This document shows positions 14,552-23,800 of a stretch of 54,345 bases of DNA, in pieces. The stretch spans positions 1-54,345 of IMG/VR virus record IMGVR_UViG_3300020401_001611; one strand, 5' to 3'. Every line of letters starts with the position of its first letter. Positions within the stretch are counted from its first letter, which is position 1. A model generated the notes under the pieces. It was not told where the DNA came from. It saw only the letters and a list, made by a program, of their open reading frames with translations, and ran no database searches. The stretch comes from a virus. A program made the translations under genes and the position numbers.

Positions 14552-16942
14552 TTAACCTCTAGATTTTTTCTTGCCGCGTGAAGCCTCTTCCATACCACGG
14601 TTTTTCTTCTTGCCGCGTGATGCTTCTTCCATTCCACGATTTTTCTTTTTGCCACGTGATGCTTCTTCCATGCCACGGTTTTTCTTCTTACCTCGTGATG
14701 CTTCTTCCATACCACGGTTTTTCTTCTTACCTCGTGATCCTTCTTCCATACCACGGTTTTTCTTTTTGCCACGTGATCCTTCTTCCATACCACGGTTTTT
14801 CTTTTTGCCACGTGATCCTTCTTCCATGCCTCTATTCTTTTTTCCGCGGTTCTTTTTGCTTTCATCAAACTTTTCGTTTAATGCGGCCCACAGTTGTTCT
14901 CTTATACTAGATTCTACTGTTTGATGAACTGCTGGATCTTTTGCACGTATAGCACCTTTAGGTTTTTCTCTGTTTATTCCTCCGGATAAATCTTTTGTCA
15001 TAGTATGATGATCAGCATATGTTTCTTCTGGTGAATTATCCCATTCTTCATCTACTGCTTCTTCTCCCATTCCACACGGTGAATCTCCCATAGGTGGTTC
15101 TGGCATATCAGGTTCTGCATGCATATGAGGAATATTTGATTCCATACCAGCATTTTTCAATATAGCAATTAGTTCTGCAACTTCTGCTGAACTAGAACCA
15201 TTCATTGAAATATTCATTGATGCTTCTTTCACTTGTTTTTTCATGTTGGTCTCCTTTTCTGCAACTTGTACACCGCGTTCCTTAGCATCTGCATTCGCAT
15301 CTGGAGCACCGCTTTGCTGTGTATTAGCTTTAGGTGCACCTATTATTTTTGCACCTTTATTATTTTTTATGAATATATCTAAAGCCTGTGGCTGTCCGTA
15401 CCCTCTAATGACAGTTCCGTCTGTTTGTGGGATTTCAACGAAAGGCTTAGGATATTTTTTCTTCATATCTTTTACATTGAAGTTTGTTGATTGTCCAGTT
15501 GATTGAATATGGACTTCTTTACTTACCTTAGGTGCTGTTGGAGCATTTCCTAAGTCATCTCCGTCTCTTGTGTCTGTATTTATATCTGGACCTTTTCCGC
15601 CGAATGCATCTAACCCCGGCTCTTTAGCTGTAGCTTGAGGATCATTTGCATATGTTGCGTCACCTTGCTTTTGTGCATCATCTGCTGCCGCTTGATTCTG
15701 TGCCGCTATATCATCTGCTGGGCCATCTACACCCTGTTGTGGAATGTTAAGGGCTTTTTCCATACGCTTGATTAAGTCGCCGAATTCTTGTTGTACTTTA
15801 GGATCTCTTTTTGCAGATGCACGTATTTGGTCTAAATATTTTTGTAGTTGTGCTAACTGTGGAGGATCTAATTTTTCTGCTATTGCACGGTTTTCAACTA
15901 TAAATCTATAGTGAGTCATGCCTTGAACACTTTCTGCCGCCATTTTTAACAACTTTTCAATTTCAGGAGCAATAACTTGTCTAATTCTTAATCTACTAGG
16001 AACTTGTTCTGTACCTTGATCTGTTGCTTGTGGATCATCTGCGAAATTTGCATTTCCTGCATCCATTGCTTTATCTGCGGCTGCTTGATTAGTTGCATCT
16101 TGTTTTGCTGTAGCATCTGCATCTTTTGGTTTTTGTCCTTGTAATAATTCTTGAATCTTTTTCATAGTATTTGGACCAGCTTGTCCATCTACAGTTAATC
16201 CGTTAGCTTTTTGAAAAGCGGCAACTGCATTATAAGTTCCTTGGCCGTATTTGCCATCTATACCATTTGGATCGTGACCTAATCTACCTAAAGCTGTTTG
16301 CAAATCTTTAACAGCAGGCATTGCTTGTTTGCCACCATCATTATATGCTTTCATTAAGTTAGCTGTCTTCAAATCTAATTTTCCAGCAAGGTTAGATCCA
16401 GCATCACCTTTGCTTGTATCTATTTCTGGACCCGCTCCACCAAAGGCATCTAGACCTGGATCTGCATCAGTAGCTTGATCTGCTTGGTCCATTCCTTGTG
16501 CAACACCACCTTCTTGATCAGTAGCAGTACCTGGATCTTCTTCACTACCTACAGCATCAACTGACCCATCGTTTTGAGGTGCTCCGCCTTCACCGCCTCC
16601 TTGTGCATTTGCTCCCGTTGCTTGATCTGCTTGGTCGATTCCTTGTGCAACACCACCTTCTTGGTCAGTAGGCTTAAATTTTCCTGTTCCAGCAATAGCG
16701 TCTTTTTGATCTTTAGTAAGTGCTTTTTGTTCTGCACCACTTGTTGCCTCGTCTGCGGCTTTAATTTCTGCAGGACTCATATCGCCACGTAATTCACCAG
16801 CTATTTGATCTGCTCTAGCATCATCAATACCTAAAACTTTTTGTACAGTGCTTGTTACCCAATCAACAAATCCTTCATCTAATTCTTTAGTATCTTTTCC
16901 AAAAGCATCTGCAATTTTGATATGTTTTTTGATGTCTGTCAT
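14552..16942 (-). CDS. Peptidoglycan-binding-domain protein with tandem basic repeats
   Basis: The 796-residue protein starts at the ATG 16942, which has a GGTGGA site; a GTG at 16951 is less likely. A PG_binding_1-like domain lies near residues 200-270, with DLQTALGRLGHDPNGIDG and AVAAFQKANGLTVDG. Long acidic Gln/Asp/Ala linkers repeat TDQEGGVAQG and PGLDAFGG units. A helical segment lies at about 315-410. The C terminus is seven 13-residue units of the form GMEE(G/A)SRGKKKNR, giving a strongly basic tail. It is encoded in the head/packaging block. A virion-internal or DNA-binding role for the tail, and a cell-wall role for the PG domain, are inference. Confidence 0.8.
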   Translation of the reverse strand: MTDIKKHIKIADAFGKDTKELDEGFVDWVTSTVQKVLGIDDARADQIAGELRGDMSPAEIKAADEATSGAEQKALTKDQKDAIAGTGKFKPTDQEGGVAQGIDQADQATGANAQGGGEGGAPQNDGSVDAVGSEEDPGTATDQEGGVAQGMDQADQATDADPGLDAFGGAGPEIDTSKGDAGSNLAGKLDLKTANLMKAYNDGGKQAMPAVKDLQTALGRLGHDPNGIDGKYGQGTYNAVAAFQKANGLTVDGQAGPNTMKKIQELLQGQKPKDADATAKQDATNQAAADKAMDAGNANFADDPQATDQGTEQVPSRLRIRQVIAPEIEKLLKMAAESVQGMTHYRFIVENRAIAEKLDPPQLAQLQKYLDQIRASAKRDPKVQQEFGDLIKRMEKALNIPQQGVDGPADDIAAQNQAAADDAQKQGDATYANDPQATAKEPGLDAFGGKGPDINTDTRDGDDLGNAPTAPKVSKEVHIQSTGQSTNFNVKDMKKKYPKPFVEIPQTDGTVIRGYGQPQALDIFIKNNKGAKIIGAPKANTQQSGAPDANADAKERGVQVAEKETNMKKQVKEASMNISMNGSSSAEVAELIAILKNAGMESNIPHMHAEPDMPEPPMGDSPCGMGEEAVDEEWDNSPEETYADHHTMTKDLSGGINREKPKGAIRAKDPAVHQTVESSIREQLWAALNEKFDESKKNRGKKNRGMEEGSRGKKKNRGMEEGSRGKKKNRGMEEGSRGKKKNRGMEEASRGKKKNRGMEEASRGKKKNRGMEEASRGKKKNRGMEEASRGKKKSRG
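14558..14830 (-). repeat. Seven tandem 39-bp coding repeats
   Basis: Seven near-identical 39-bp units encode GMEE(G/A)SRGKKKNR. Three units near the N-terminal side carry Gly and four carry Ala at the variable position. The unit length is a multiple of three, so copy-number change keeps the frame. The final unit has Ser in place of Asn. The repeats also leave open frames on the opposite strand, which are shadows. Confidence 0.95.
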
Positions 16943-16943
16943 A

Positions 16944-17501
16944 TTATCCACCTACTACTGCTTTAGTATTGATATCATCACTGATATCTGCACTCTCGCC
17001 TTTTGGTGCACCTTCCATTGGATCTATTTCTCTTTCTTTACGAGCTGTTTCTAACTCTTTCAATAAATCCATTACTCTTGCTCCAGCAACATCTTGCTGT
17101 GCTGATTCACCACCCATGTCTTCTGTATTCAATATTGATTCATAAGGTTCATCTGTCTTTTCAGATTGTTGTCTTTCAATAGGATCATGTTCGCCACGAA
17201 CTGTTAGATGACTATGTGATATATCACAACAATTTACAAGATAATGTTCAAGTATATGTGCTGTTGTAGGATATTTTAATTCTACTTCGTAATGGGTAAC
17301 TTCACAATTTTGTAATTGCGGGAAATCCATTGGTTTCTCTTGAATTGGTGTCCTTTTTCCTGCACTAAGTTTTAGTAATTCATATTTGTTCAAGTTTCGT
17401 TCCATCTTATCGACAAAACCTTCAGGTAAGTCTCCTGCTACCCTTACAAAAAATTTATATGTCTTTTCAGACTCTGTTAAAAATGATTTAAATGTTTTCA
17501 T
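16944..17501 (-). CDS. Probable internal head protein with capsid-targeting-like N terminus
   Basis: The 185-residue protein starts MKTFKSFLTESEK. This resembles the capsid-targeting sequence of T4 internal proteins (MKTYQEFIAEA type), which is cleaved by the prohead protease. The rest has an alpha/beta domain (about 15-110, with CCDISHSHLTVRGEHD) and an acidic, flexible C terminus. A similar alpha/beta region occurs in other T4-like marine phages as an unnamed head gene, as far as I recall. It has an AGGAAAA ribosome site and lies between gp16 and the repeat protein, within the head and packaging genes. Confidence 0.6.
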   Translation of the reverse strand: MKTFKSFLTESEKTYKFFVRVAGDLPEGFVDKMERNLNKYELLKLSAGKRTPIQEKPMDFPQLQNCEVTHYEVELKYPTTAHILEHYLVNCCDISHSHLTVRGEHDPIERQQSEKTDEPYESILNTEDMGGESAQQDVAGARVMDLLKELETARKEREIDPMEGAPKGESADISDDINTKAVVGG

Positions 17502-17520
17502 GGCGTTTTCCTATTATAAA

Positions 17521-18009
17521 CTATTTATCCATACTTTTTAATTTTTCCAATAAACTATTTCTATCTGTGACAACATATCCGTCACCATTTACTACATCTC
17601 CGCCTATAGGCGTATCTTGATCCAATTTTTCCTTCTTTAGTTGCAGTTCAATCATCTTTAATTTTTTATCCATTTTAGCAACTTTGGCATCAAGAGACGT
17701 TTTAAGCATCGATCCAGCCACTTCAAAAACCCTTCCACTGTATCTACTCTCCACATTCATGCCTAAATCCATTAGGTCTTCATAACTTTGTAATGCTCTG
17801 TCAGCTATGTCGTTAAGCTCATTATCAGCTTTGTCGCCCAAACCTTTAACACTTGGTAATGCACTTGCAATTTTATCAAATTCTGCAATATCTCTCAAAG
17901 TTTCTTTTTGTTCTACAACTGCAGAATTTGCCTTGTCTTGGTTCTTTGCGTCTTTGATCATTTCTTTGCTATCAGGCAGGTTTAAAAGTTCTTCTAGTTT
18001 TTTCGTCAT
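17521..18009 (-). CDS. 16: gp16 terminase small subunit (probable)
   Basis: The 162-residue, mostly helical protein matches T4 gp16 (164 residues) in size and plan. A central ELNDIADRALQSYEDLMDLG helix corresponds to the T4 DDYGVVRRNMHFQQQML region. The SRYSGRVFEVAGSMLKTS and KMDKKLKMIELQLKKE helices would form the coiled-coil oligomerisation core. The small subunit binds viral DNA and stimulates the gp17 ATPase. It is separated from gp17 by seven genes. A late promoter lies upstream, before the gp4 stop. Confidence 0.7.
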   Translation of the reverse strand: MTKKLEELLNLPDSKEMIKDAKNQDKANSAVVEQKETLRDIAEFDKIASALPSVKGLGDKADNELNDIADRALQSYEDLMDLGMNVESRYSGRVFEVAGSMLKTSLDAKVAKMDKKLKMIELQLKKEKLDQDTPIGGDVVNGDGYVVTDRNSLLEKLKSMDK

Positions 18010-18034
18010 AGTATGTAACCTTTATTTACACATG

Positions 18035-18042
18035 TATTTATC
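18035..18042 (-). promoter_or_regulatory. Late promoter (GATAAATA) before gp16
   Basis: The minus strand reads ACGATAAATACATG. The octamer ends 25 bases upstream of the gp16 ATG (18009) and adjoins the gp4 stop codon. The spacing leaves room for a short leader with an AAAGG ribosome site. Confidence 0.65.
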
Positions 18043-18043
18043 G

Positions 18044-18478
18044 TTACCTACGACCGTTGTGAAAAATATCATCTTCTGTTACTATGCGAAATGTTATGTT
18101 ATTTTGCTTACAGTAGGCATAAGCCGCTTCCCATTTGGCTTGATTTACTATCCAAGACGCTTGATTTACTCTACTTCTTCCTAATTTTTCTCTATATGCT
18201 TGGTTTGAAGGTTTTACTTCTATTAATTCAACCTTTTGCTTGCCCCCTCTATCAGCATATGCAATAAAAAAGTCTGGAACGTATATTGTTTGTTTACCTG
18301 TTAACGGATTTCTATAAGGTATTTTTACTGCTTCACTAGCCCATTTAGCCACAGCAGGATGAGAATCACAAAAGTTCATAAAGGCAAATTCCCAACTACT
18401 TCTATAGGTAGGTACTTTAGTGCCAATATATTTTTCTGGAAATTTACAGTTAAATTTACCTTGAGCAAATCTAGCCAT
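18044..18478 (-). CDS. 4: gp4 head completion protein (PD-(D/E)XK fold)
   Basis: The 144-residue protein matches T4 gp4 (also called gp50), which is needed to complete heads after packaging and resembles an endonuclease. The N terminus (MARFAQGKF…KYIG) and TYRSSWEFAFMNFCD follow the T4 pattern. The nuclease-type residues are E30, D69 (VPDFF) and E87-x-K89 (LIEVKP). The catalytic pattern is intact, so DNA trimming at the portal is plausible. The gene lies between gp16 and a small structural gene. Confidence 0.88.
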   Translation of the reverse strand: MARFAQGKFNCKFPEKYIGTKVPTYRSSWEFAFMNFCDSHPAVAKWASEAVKIPYRNPLTGKQTIYVPDFFIAYADRGGKQKVELIEVKPSNQAYREKLGRSRVNQASWIVNQAKWEAAYAYCKQNNITFRIVTEDDIFHNGRR

Positions 18479-18481
18479 TTT

Positions 18482-18844
18482 TTATACCACTACATTACGC
18501 TTTTCTAGTGTATTGTCATTGTTGGTTACTTTGAATCCTAATGTGCTTGTGTTAAGTCTATTATAATTTAAAACTTCTGTAACAACTGTGCTAAGTTGTA
18601 TGTTATCTAATCCTTTTAATGTGTCTAGTAATTCAAATATTTTTACTTGATCAATTTTTGCTTGATTCAATAATGTAGTTGTAGTGCTTATAGCGGCATT
18701 TTTTTCAAAACCTCTTTTCTCAAAAAACCCAACCACTGCATCTACTTCATTTGATGGAAAAGATAATTTTTCATTAAAATAATTATCAAAAAAATCTGTT
18801 ACTCTTTTATCATTAGTTTGTGCTTGTTGTGGTAGACTACTCAT
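18482..18844 (-). CDS. Conserved hypothetical T4-like virion-region protein
   Basis: The 120-residue protein is predicted mainly helical. It has VDAVVGFFEKRGFEKNAA, LLNQAKIDQVKIFELLDTLKG and LSTVVTEVLNYNR segments, a pattern I recall from small proteins next to tail or head-completion genes in marine T4-like phages. No function is established that I can name. It is packed 1 base from the tube-like gene and 3 bases from gp4, so it belongs to the same late structural operon. Confidence 0.75.
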   Translation of the reverse strand: MSSLPQQAQTNDKRVTDFFDNYFNEKLSFPSNEVDAVVGFFEKRGFEKNAAISTTTTLLNQAKIDQVKIFELLDTLKGLDNIQLSTVVTEVLNYNRLNTSTLGFKVTNNDNTLEKRNVVV

Positions 18845-18845
18845 T

Positions 18846-20132
18846 TTATGTTCCTGTTACTGCTTTTTCTAATGCTGCCATTTCGACAGGATTGCTTTTT
18901 ATCGCTTGATAGGCGGCTTTGCCTTGTGCTACAGAACCACCTGTTATACCTTGATAATTTTTTACATACTGTTGTTGCATTGCACTATCTAATGCCGCTG
19001 GATTATTTTTGAGTAAAGATTTTCCTTTTGTAAAAGCTCCTACGGCTGCTACTCCAGCCGCGGCTATCAATAAATCTTTACTTCCACCTTTACCTCCATT
19101 TTTAGGAAATAGCGTTTGAGCAACTCCATTAACATTTGTGCCTGTTGCCGCACCTAATGCCCCAGTAATAAGACCAAACCCTTCTTGTCTCAATCCTTCT
19201 TTGCTTAATCCTCTGATATTACCAATTAAGTTTGCACCCATTAACACCGCTAGTAACGGATTTTCATATGCCTCTCCACTAGCAATAAAATCATATAAAC
19301 TAAATGCACCTTCTATTGCTGAACCAAGTGTTCCTCCGCCTCCACCTGCTAATGATATTGGACTTGGTGTTGTGTCGTAATGATCTTGACCGAAACCTGT
19401 AGGCGAACCATTAGCACCGGCACGTACAGCACCACTTTCATAAAATACAGCTTCATATGCTACACTTATTCTATTTTCTAATGTACCTGACAAATCTGAA
19501 TTATTTACATCATCATGACTCCATTCTGAAAGTATTGGATTAACAAGAGTAAATGTAACATACTCTCCCCGTGCCATTGTGCTTATTCTAATTTCCTTAA
19601 AGAAAGGAACACCAGGATTATATACATCCATACCATACTTATATTTGTTCATTTCAGTACCAAGGTATGTATTGTGAGGTTTTACTGCATATGCTCTACC
19701 ATTATTGATACGCTGATTGCCATCAGCAAAATAATATCTATAATACGCTTGCATTAGTGCTGTAGTTAGTCCTTGATTATCATCGTGAAATGTTATATTT
19801 ACAGGATTATATTGTATACCAGTTTGAACATTTTTAATTCTATTATATTTCTTTTTTTGTTCAACATTAGCACTATAACTAGGTAAATCTGCAGACTTAA
19901 CAAGCATGCCTATTTCGTTAAGAGGTCCTCCTTGAAACAGTTTTGGTATCAAACTTGCACCTTCTGGAGTAACCACAAATTGCACATGATAATTAAATTT
20001 ACTTCTAGGAGCAAGTCGCATGTTACTGTCAACATACAATCTTGAAGCATGTTGCCAGTCTCCTAAATTGCCTTTAGGTGATAATGCGCCTGACGCAATC
20101 GAATCTAGTAATGAATTAAATTTATTTGCCAT
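18846..20132 (-). CDS. Tail-tube-related structural protein (gp19/gp54-like) with C-terminal extension
   Basis: In this 428-residue protein, the first 230 or so residues resemble the contractile-tail tube fold: FNYHVQFVVTPEG, a VKSADLPSYSANVEQKKKYNR segment and VNITFHDDNQGLTTALMQAYYRYY, as in T4 gp19, gp54 and gp48. The rest is Gly/Ala-rich with a hydrophobic stretch (LLIAAAGVAAVGAF), possibly membrane-interacting or an internal extension. It follows the true tube gene, so a tube-initiator, cap or baseplate-junction role is likely. T4 gp54 is 320 residues. The start codon sits 5 bases from a late promoter. Confidence 0.65.
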   Translation of the reverse strand: MANKFNSLLDSIASGALSPKGNLGDWQHASRLYVDSNMRLAPRSKFNYHVQFVVTPEGASLIPKLFQGGPLNEIGMLVKSADLPSYSANVEQKKKYNRIKNVQTGIQYNPVNITFHDDNQGLTTALMQAYYRYYFADGNQRINNGRAYAVKPHNTYLGTEMNKYKYGMDVYNPGVPFFKEIRISTMARGEYVTFTLVNPILSEWSHDDVNNSDLSGTLENRISVAYEAVFYESGAVRAGANGSPTGFGQDHYDTTPSPISLAGGGGGTLGSAIEGAFSLYDFIASGEAYENPLLAVLMGANLIGNIRGLSKEGLRQEGFGLITGALGAATGTNVNGVAQTLFPKNGGKGGSKDLLIAAAGVAAVGAFTKGKSLLKNNPAALDSAMQQQYVKNYQGITGGSVAQGKAAYQAIKSNPVEMAALEKAVTGT

Positions 20133-20137
20133 ACTAA

Positions 20138-20145
20138 TATTTATC
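20138..20145 (-). promoter_or_regulatory. Late promoter (GATAAATA) 5 bases before ATG
   Basis: The minus strand reads AGATAAATA-TTAGT-ATG. No Shine-Dalgarno site fits between the octamer and the start at 20132. It lies downstream of the terminator that ends the gp18-gp19 transcript. Confidence 0.65.
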
Positions 20146-20170
20146 TATGTAAATTAAGTGTATATATAAA

Positions 20171-20198
20171 AGAAAAAGGGGAGCGTAAAAAGCTCCCC
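20171..20198 (-). terminator. Intrinsic terminator after tail tube gene
   Basis: The minus strand reads GGGGAGC-TTTTTAC-GCTCCCC-TTTTTCT. This is a perfect 7-bp GC-rich stem followed by a T-tract, a classic rho-independent terminator located 27 bases after the gp19 stop. Confidence 0.9.
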
Positions 20199-20224
20199 TA
20201 TAATTAGACTAAATGGATTTTTTA

Positions 20225-20854
20225 TTAGGCTCCGCCACCTGTTACTGCTGTATTTACTGTACGTCCAACTGCTGTACCAATACCTGTTCCTTGTGGTGAT
20301 TGGATTGCGTTGTCATATCTAATACTTAATGTAACACTGACAGGGTCTGTAGAGTTTGAATATGCTAAAGTATTGTAATTAGCACTTTCACAATAACATC
20401 CGTATAATTCAAATGTTTCTAAAACAGTTGGTACATTAGCACCATTACCGCCATCTAAGATTTCAATACGTGTAACGAATTTATAATCCTGTCCTGATGC
20501 CGCACTTGACTGTTCAAAAAAGTCAAATTGTTTCTGAAGTTGTTCGCCAACTAGTTTTTGGACATTGTTGTTTACATCTTCACGTAAGTTTAATGTAATT
20601 GGTTCCCAAGTATGTTTACCTGCTAGGTATACTCTTGAGTTGTAAACATCAAGTGTCATTTGTTCAAAACTTACATTTGGTCTAGTTACATCAATAACTT
20701 GCTTTGTAAGTTCTGTAGTTGGTGTGCTTATGCCAAAATTTTCTAGCGATACCCTAAAACGGTATTGCAATTTTGGCATTAAAAGTCCCTGATTACTTGC
20801 GGAATCTCCACTAGCTAACGGGACTGTAATTTTTGATAATGTTGAAATTGCCAT
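20225..20854 (-). CDS. 19: gp19 tail tube protein
   Basis: The 209-residue protein is near the T4 gp19 size (163) with small insertions. Family signs include an N-terminal MPKLQYRFRVSLENFG strand, DVTRPNVSFEQMTLDVYNSRVYLAG, and HTWEPITLNLREDVNNN. A central GCYCESANYNTLAYSNSTDPVSVTLSIRYDNA strand pair follows the typical tube plan. It polymerises into the inner tube through which DNA passes. The gene follows the sheath gene as in T4, has its own late promoter with an AGGAG site, and is followed by an intrinsic terminator. Confidence 0.92.
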   Translation of the reverse strand: MAISTLSKITVPLASGDSASNQGLLMPKLQYRFRVSLENFGISTPTTELTKQVIDVTRPNVSFEQMTLDVYNSRVYLAGKHTWEPITLNLREDVNNNVQKLVGEQLQKQFDFFEQSSAASGQDYKFVTRIEILDGGNGANVPTVLETFELYGCYCESANYNTLAYSNSTDPVSVTLSIRYDNAIQSPQGTGIGTAVGRTVNTAVTGGGA

Positions 20855-20875
20855 TTAGTCTGCTCCTATTAATAG

Positions 20876-20883
20876 TATTTATC
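20876..20883 (-). promoter_or_regulatory. Late promoter (GATAAATA) before gp19
   Basis: The minus strand reads CTGATAAATACTATTAATAGGAG. The octamer lies 21 bases upstream of the gp19 ATG (20854) and leaves a short leader with a strong AGGAG ribosome site. It sits just upstream of the sheath stop codon. Confidence 0.75.
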
Positions 20884-20886
20884 AGA

Positions 20887-23800
20887 TTAAAGTCCTGATA
20901 TTTCTCCAGTATTTTTAAGTCTTAGAGGTATGTAAATAAACTCTACTGCCTTAACAGGTTCGATAGCAATATCTAAATATAATTCATTTTTATCAATTCT
21001 GCTAGGTGTATTATTTGACTCGTCACATACTACTAAGTAATCATACAAGCCTCTTTGTCCTACTAATTCTAGTAGTAAACTTTCAGCCGCTTGTTTTATT
21101 TCGTCCCTAGTAATTTTATCGTTCGGTTCAAATATGTAAGGTTTAGCAAGTGTGTTTAACTGACTTCTCAAATATATAACAAGTCTTGCTACATTTATTC
21201 TATCCAATGCACTTGCGCCTCTTGCACGAGTTTTCTGCCCAAAGTTTACAAGTCCTGCACCTGTAATAAATGTAATTGGGTTAACATTGTTTGAGTATAA
21301 AGTATCTCTTTGTCCCTCATTCAATGCAACACTTACAAATTCGCCTTCACTGTTTACAAATCCAGTTGAACTAGCATTAGTTATACCACCACGTCTTGTA
21401 CCTGCTGGTGCAAACCATGGAAACGATACTTGATCGCTAAGTGCAATCGTTCTAAGCATCATATGTGAAGCAGGAACTACAACATTATTGCCAAAGTTAT
21501 CACTTGTAAAGCCTGCTGGATAAAATACTCCTAAGTATTCATCTCTGCTAACTAACCCGTCATCGTTATCTTCAACTGCTGTGTTAACATTTGTTGCCCA
21601 TTCATTTAATGAAGTTGCATCTGGTGTTAATCTAAACGGAGAATCACCTACTATGAATGCAGTTAATCCTCTATCAAAGTTTAAGCTGATCATTTCTCCT
21701 ATAAGTTCCGGATATCCAGGTGTAGCCATAACATTAAACAATCTTGATTCATCATCTCTAATGTCATCATTGCTATTTACTACTGCCTGTAACGCTTGTA
21801 CTACAACTTTACGCTGTGCTTTGCGTCCAAAACTACCTGAACCATCTGCTTGATTTCCGGACTCTGTTACCCATCTATGTGGATAATAGTTTTCCATTGA
21901 AACATCACCTTGACGTTTATTAACAGATGTAGTATCTATGTAATTACGCTCAAATCTTTTTACGTTGAATCCACTTCTACGTAGATTCCAAAGCAACATA
22001 CCTTTTGGATATAATGCTGGATCTGGTGCATCTGGATCTAAATAGTTACTTGCAAGTAACTCAGGAATAGTACCGCTTGGTGCAACTGTTGTTGTTCCAC
22101 CGCCTGTACCATAACGTGCATCTGCAAACAGTATACCGTTTTCAGTTGTTTGATCACTTGAATCTAATGGTGATCCCCATTTTTGGGCTGTCGTTCCAGA
22201 AATGTTTACATTATATCTATATATTGTTGGATAGTTTTCCAAATCTGCTGTTGATATCCATAAATCGCCTGTTACTAGAGCACTTCCATCGCTTTGTTGC
22301 GTAGGCATACTAGCTGAAACAATTGGACCTGCTGGATCAGCATTAGGATATGCTGTAGAGTCACCATAACCTACCCAAGTTGTGCCATTATGCCATAACA
22401 TGTCAACTTCGTCAACAATACTGTTATACCAAAGTTGCCCTTGGCTTGCTAAACTAGTCACTGCATTTGCACTTGCTGTGTAGGATAAAATTCTCCAATT
22501 TGTTGCTTGAAACTGTTTAGGACTTGTTGCATTTGTTGTACCATCTACAAATGCTAAATTAGCAGTTGATGTTGGATCATTTGCATCAAACGGTTTAAAT
22601 CCTATTGCATTTAAAATGCCATCTGTATCAACAAATTTAATTTCACCACCTTGTGAATGTGAAATTACAATTCTATTTGAAGCATCTACTGTTGCACTTA
22701 CATTCTGTGAAGCTGCAGATGTTATTGCTGATGCAATTAATACTGAGTCACCTGTTGCACTACCAGTAGTTGTGACTGATGCTGTTACAGGTGCACTAAA
22801 TGCTGAGCTTCCTTTGTTTGTAGAAGCGATTGTAAATGTAAATGTACCTGCTCCTGGTGAAGTACCTGTTATTGCATTACTTGTAATTGTTGTAGCACCA
22901 CTAGCTTGTCTGCGGTAAATTGTAAAGTTTGCTAACGGCTGTGTATCATTTGCAACATTTGTTTTTGCATACAAATCACCAATAGCTAAATTTGCTCCGC
23001 CACCTGTGCTATCTAACCAGTATATTGCAGATGCATTATTGTCATAGAAAGGAGCAGCAACTTCGTCCCACAATAATGTTGTAGAATTCCAAAGTTTTAC
23101 ATCTAATTTCGCCCCACCGTTCGGTAATGTAGTTTTAAACCATATGCTACCTGAAGGACGAGGATATGTGTCACCGCTTTTCCATTCTGGCACACTAGTA
23201 TGTGCTGAAATTTGTAATGCTGGTGGATAATAAGTTCCTGCACTGATTCCTAGCTCTTCTAGTCTTGTTGCATCACCACCAATTACTATCGGACCGCCTA
23301 ATGTGGAATCGTCCGCACCCGAACTTGCTCCTGTGCTGTAAATTTCTAAAAATCCATCTACTACGTCTGCTGATATCTCACCACCCAAGCCTATGCCTGA
23401 GTTAATAGCAGTAGCAATTTGACTTACAGTGTTTCCACCTACTGATACAACTGAGCCGTTAATTGTAATATCTGCTGTTCCTGCAAATGAAGGATTAGCT
23501 TTAGAGCCTTTTACTGTAGCCCAACTCTTTGTCCATGCGTTGCTTCCAACTTCAACCCATGTTCCACTTGCATTTTTATACCACAACTTATTCATGGTAG
23601 TCACAGCAACAATTACATAATCGCCAATTGCACCAATACTTGATAAAGGAGTATAATTTCCTGCATCATAATCTACAACTTCGTTTTGTTTGTAAATTAC
23701 AGTCGGTACTTTTGTAGTAAATGTTTGACCGCCTGTTGTATTAATTGCATTGCTGTTCCACTGTTGTATTCCGTAATTTGAACCGTCAGTATCAAACCAG

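Noticed and set aside
14558-14830. Possible CRISPR array
   Set aside because: The units are contiguous with no spacers and encode an in-frame protein tail.
14571-14924. Plus-strand open frames rich in Pro/Arg/Phe across 14.57-14.92 kb
   Set aside because: They are the antisense of the 39-bp repeats. Repetition with a period divisible by three keeps all frames open. No ribosome site and no family match.
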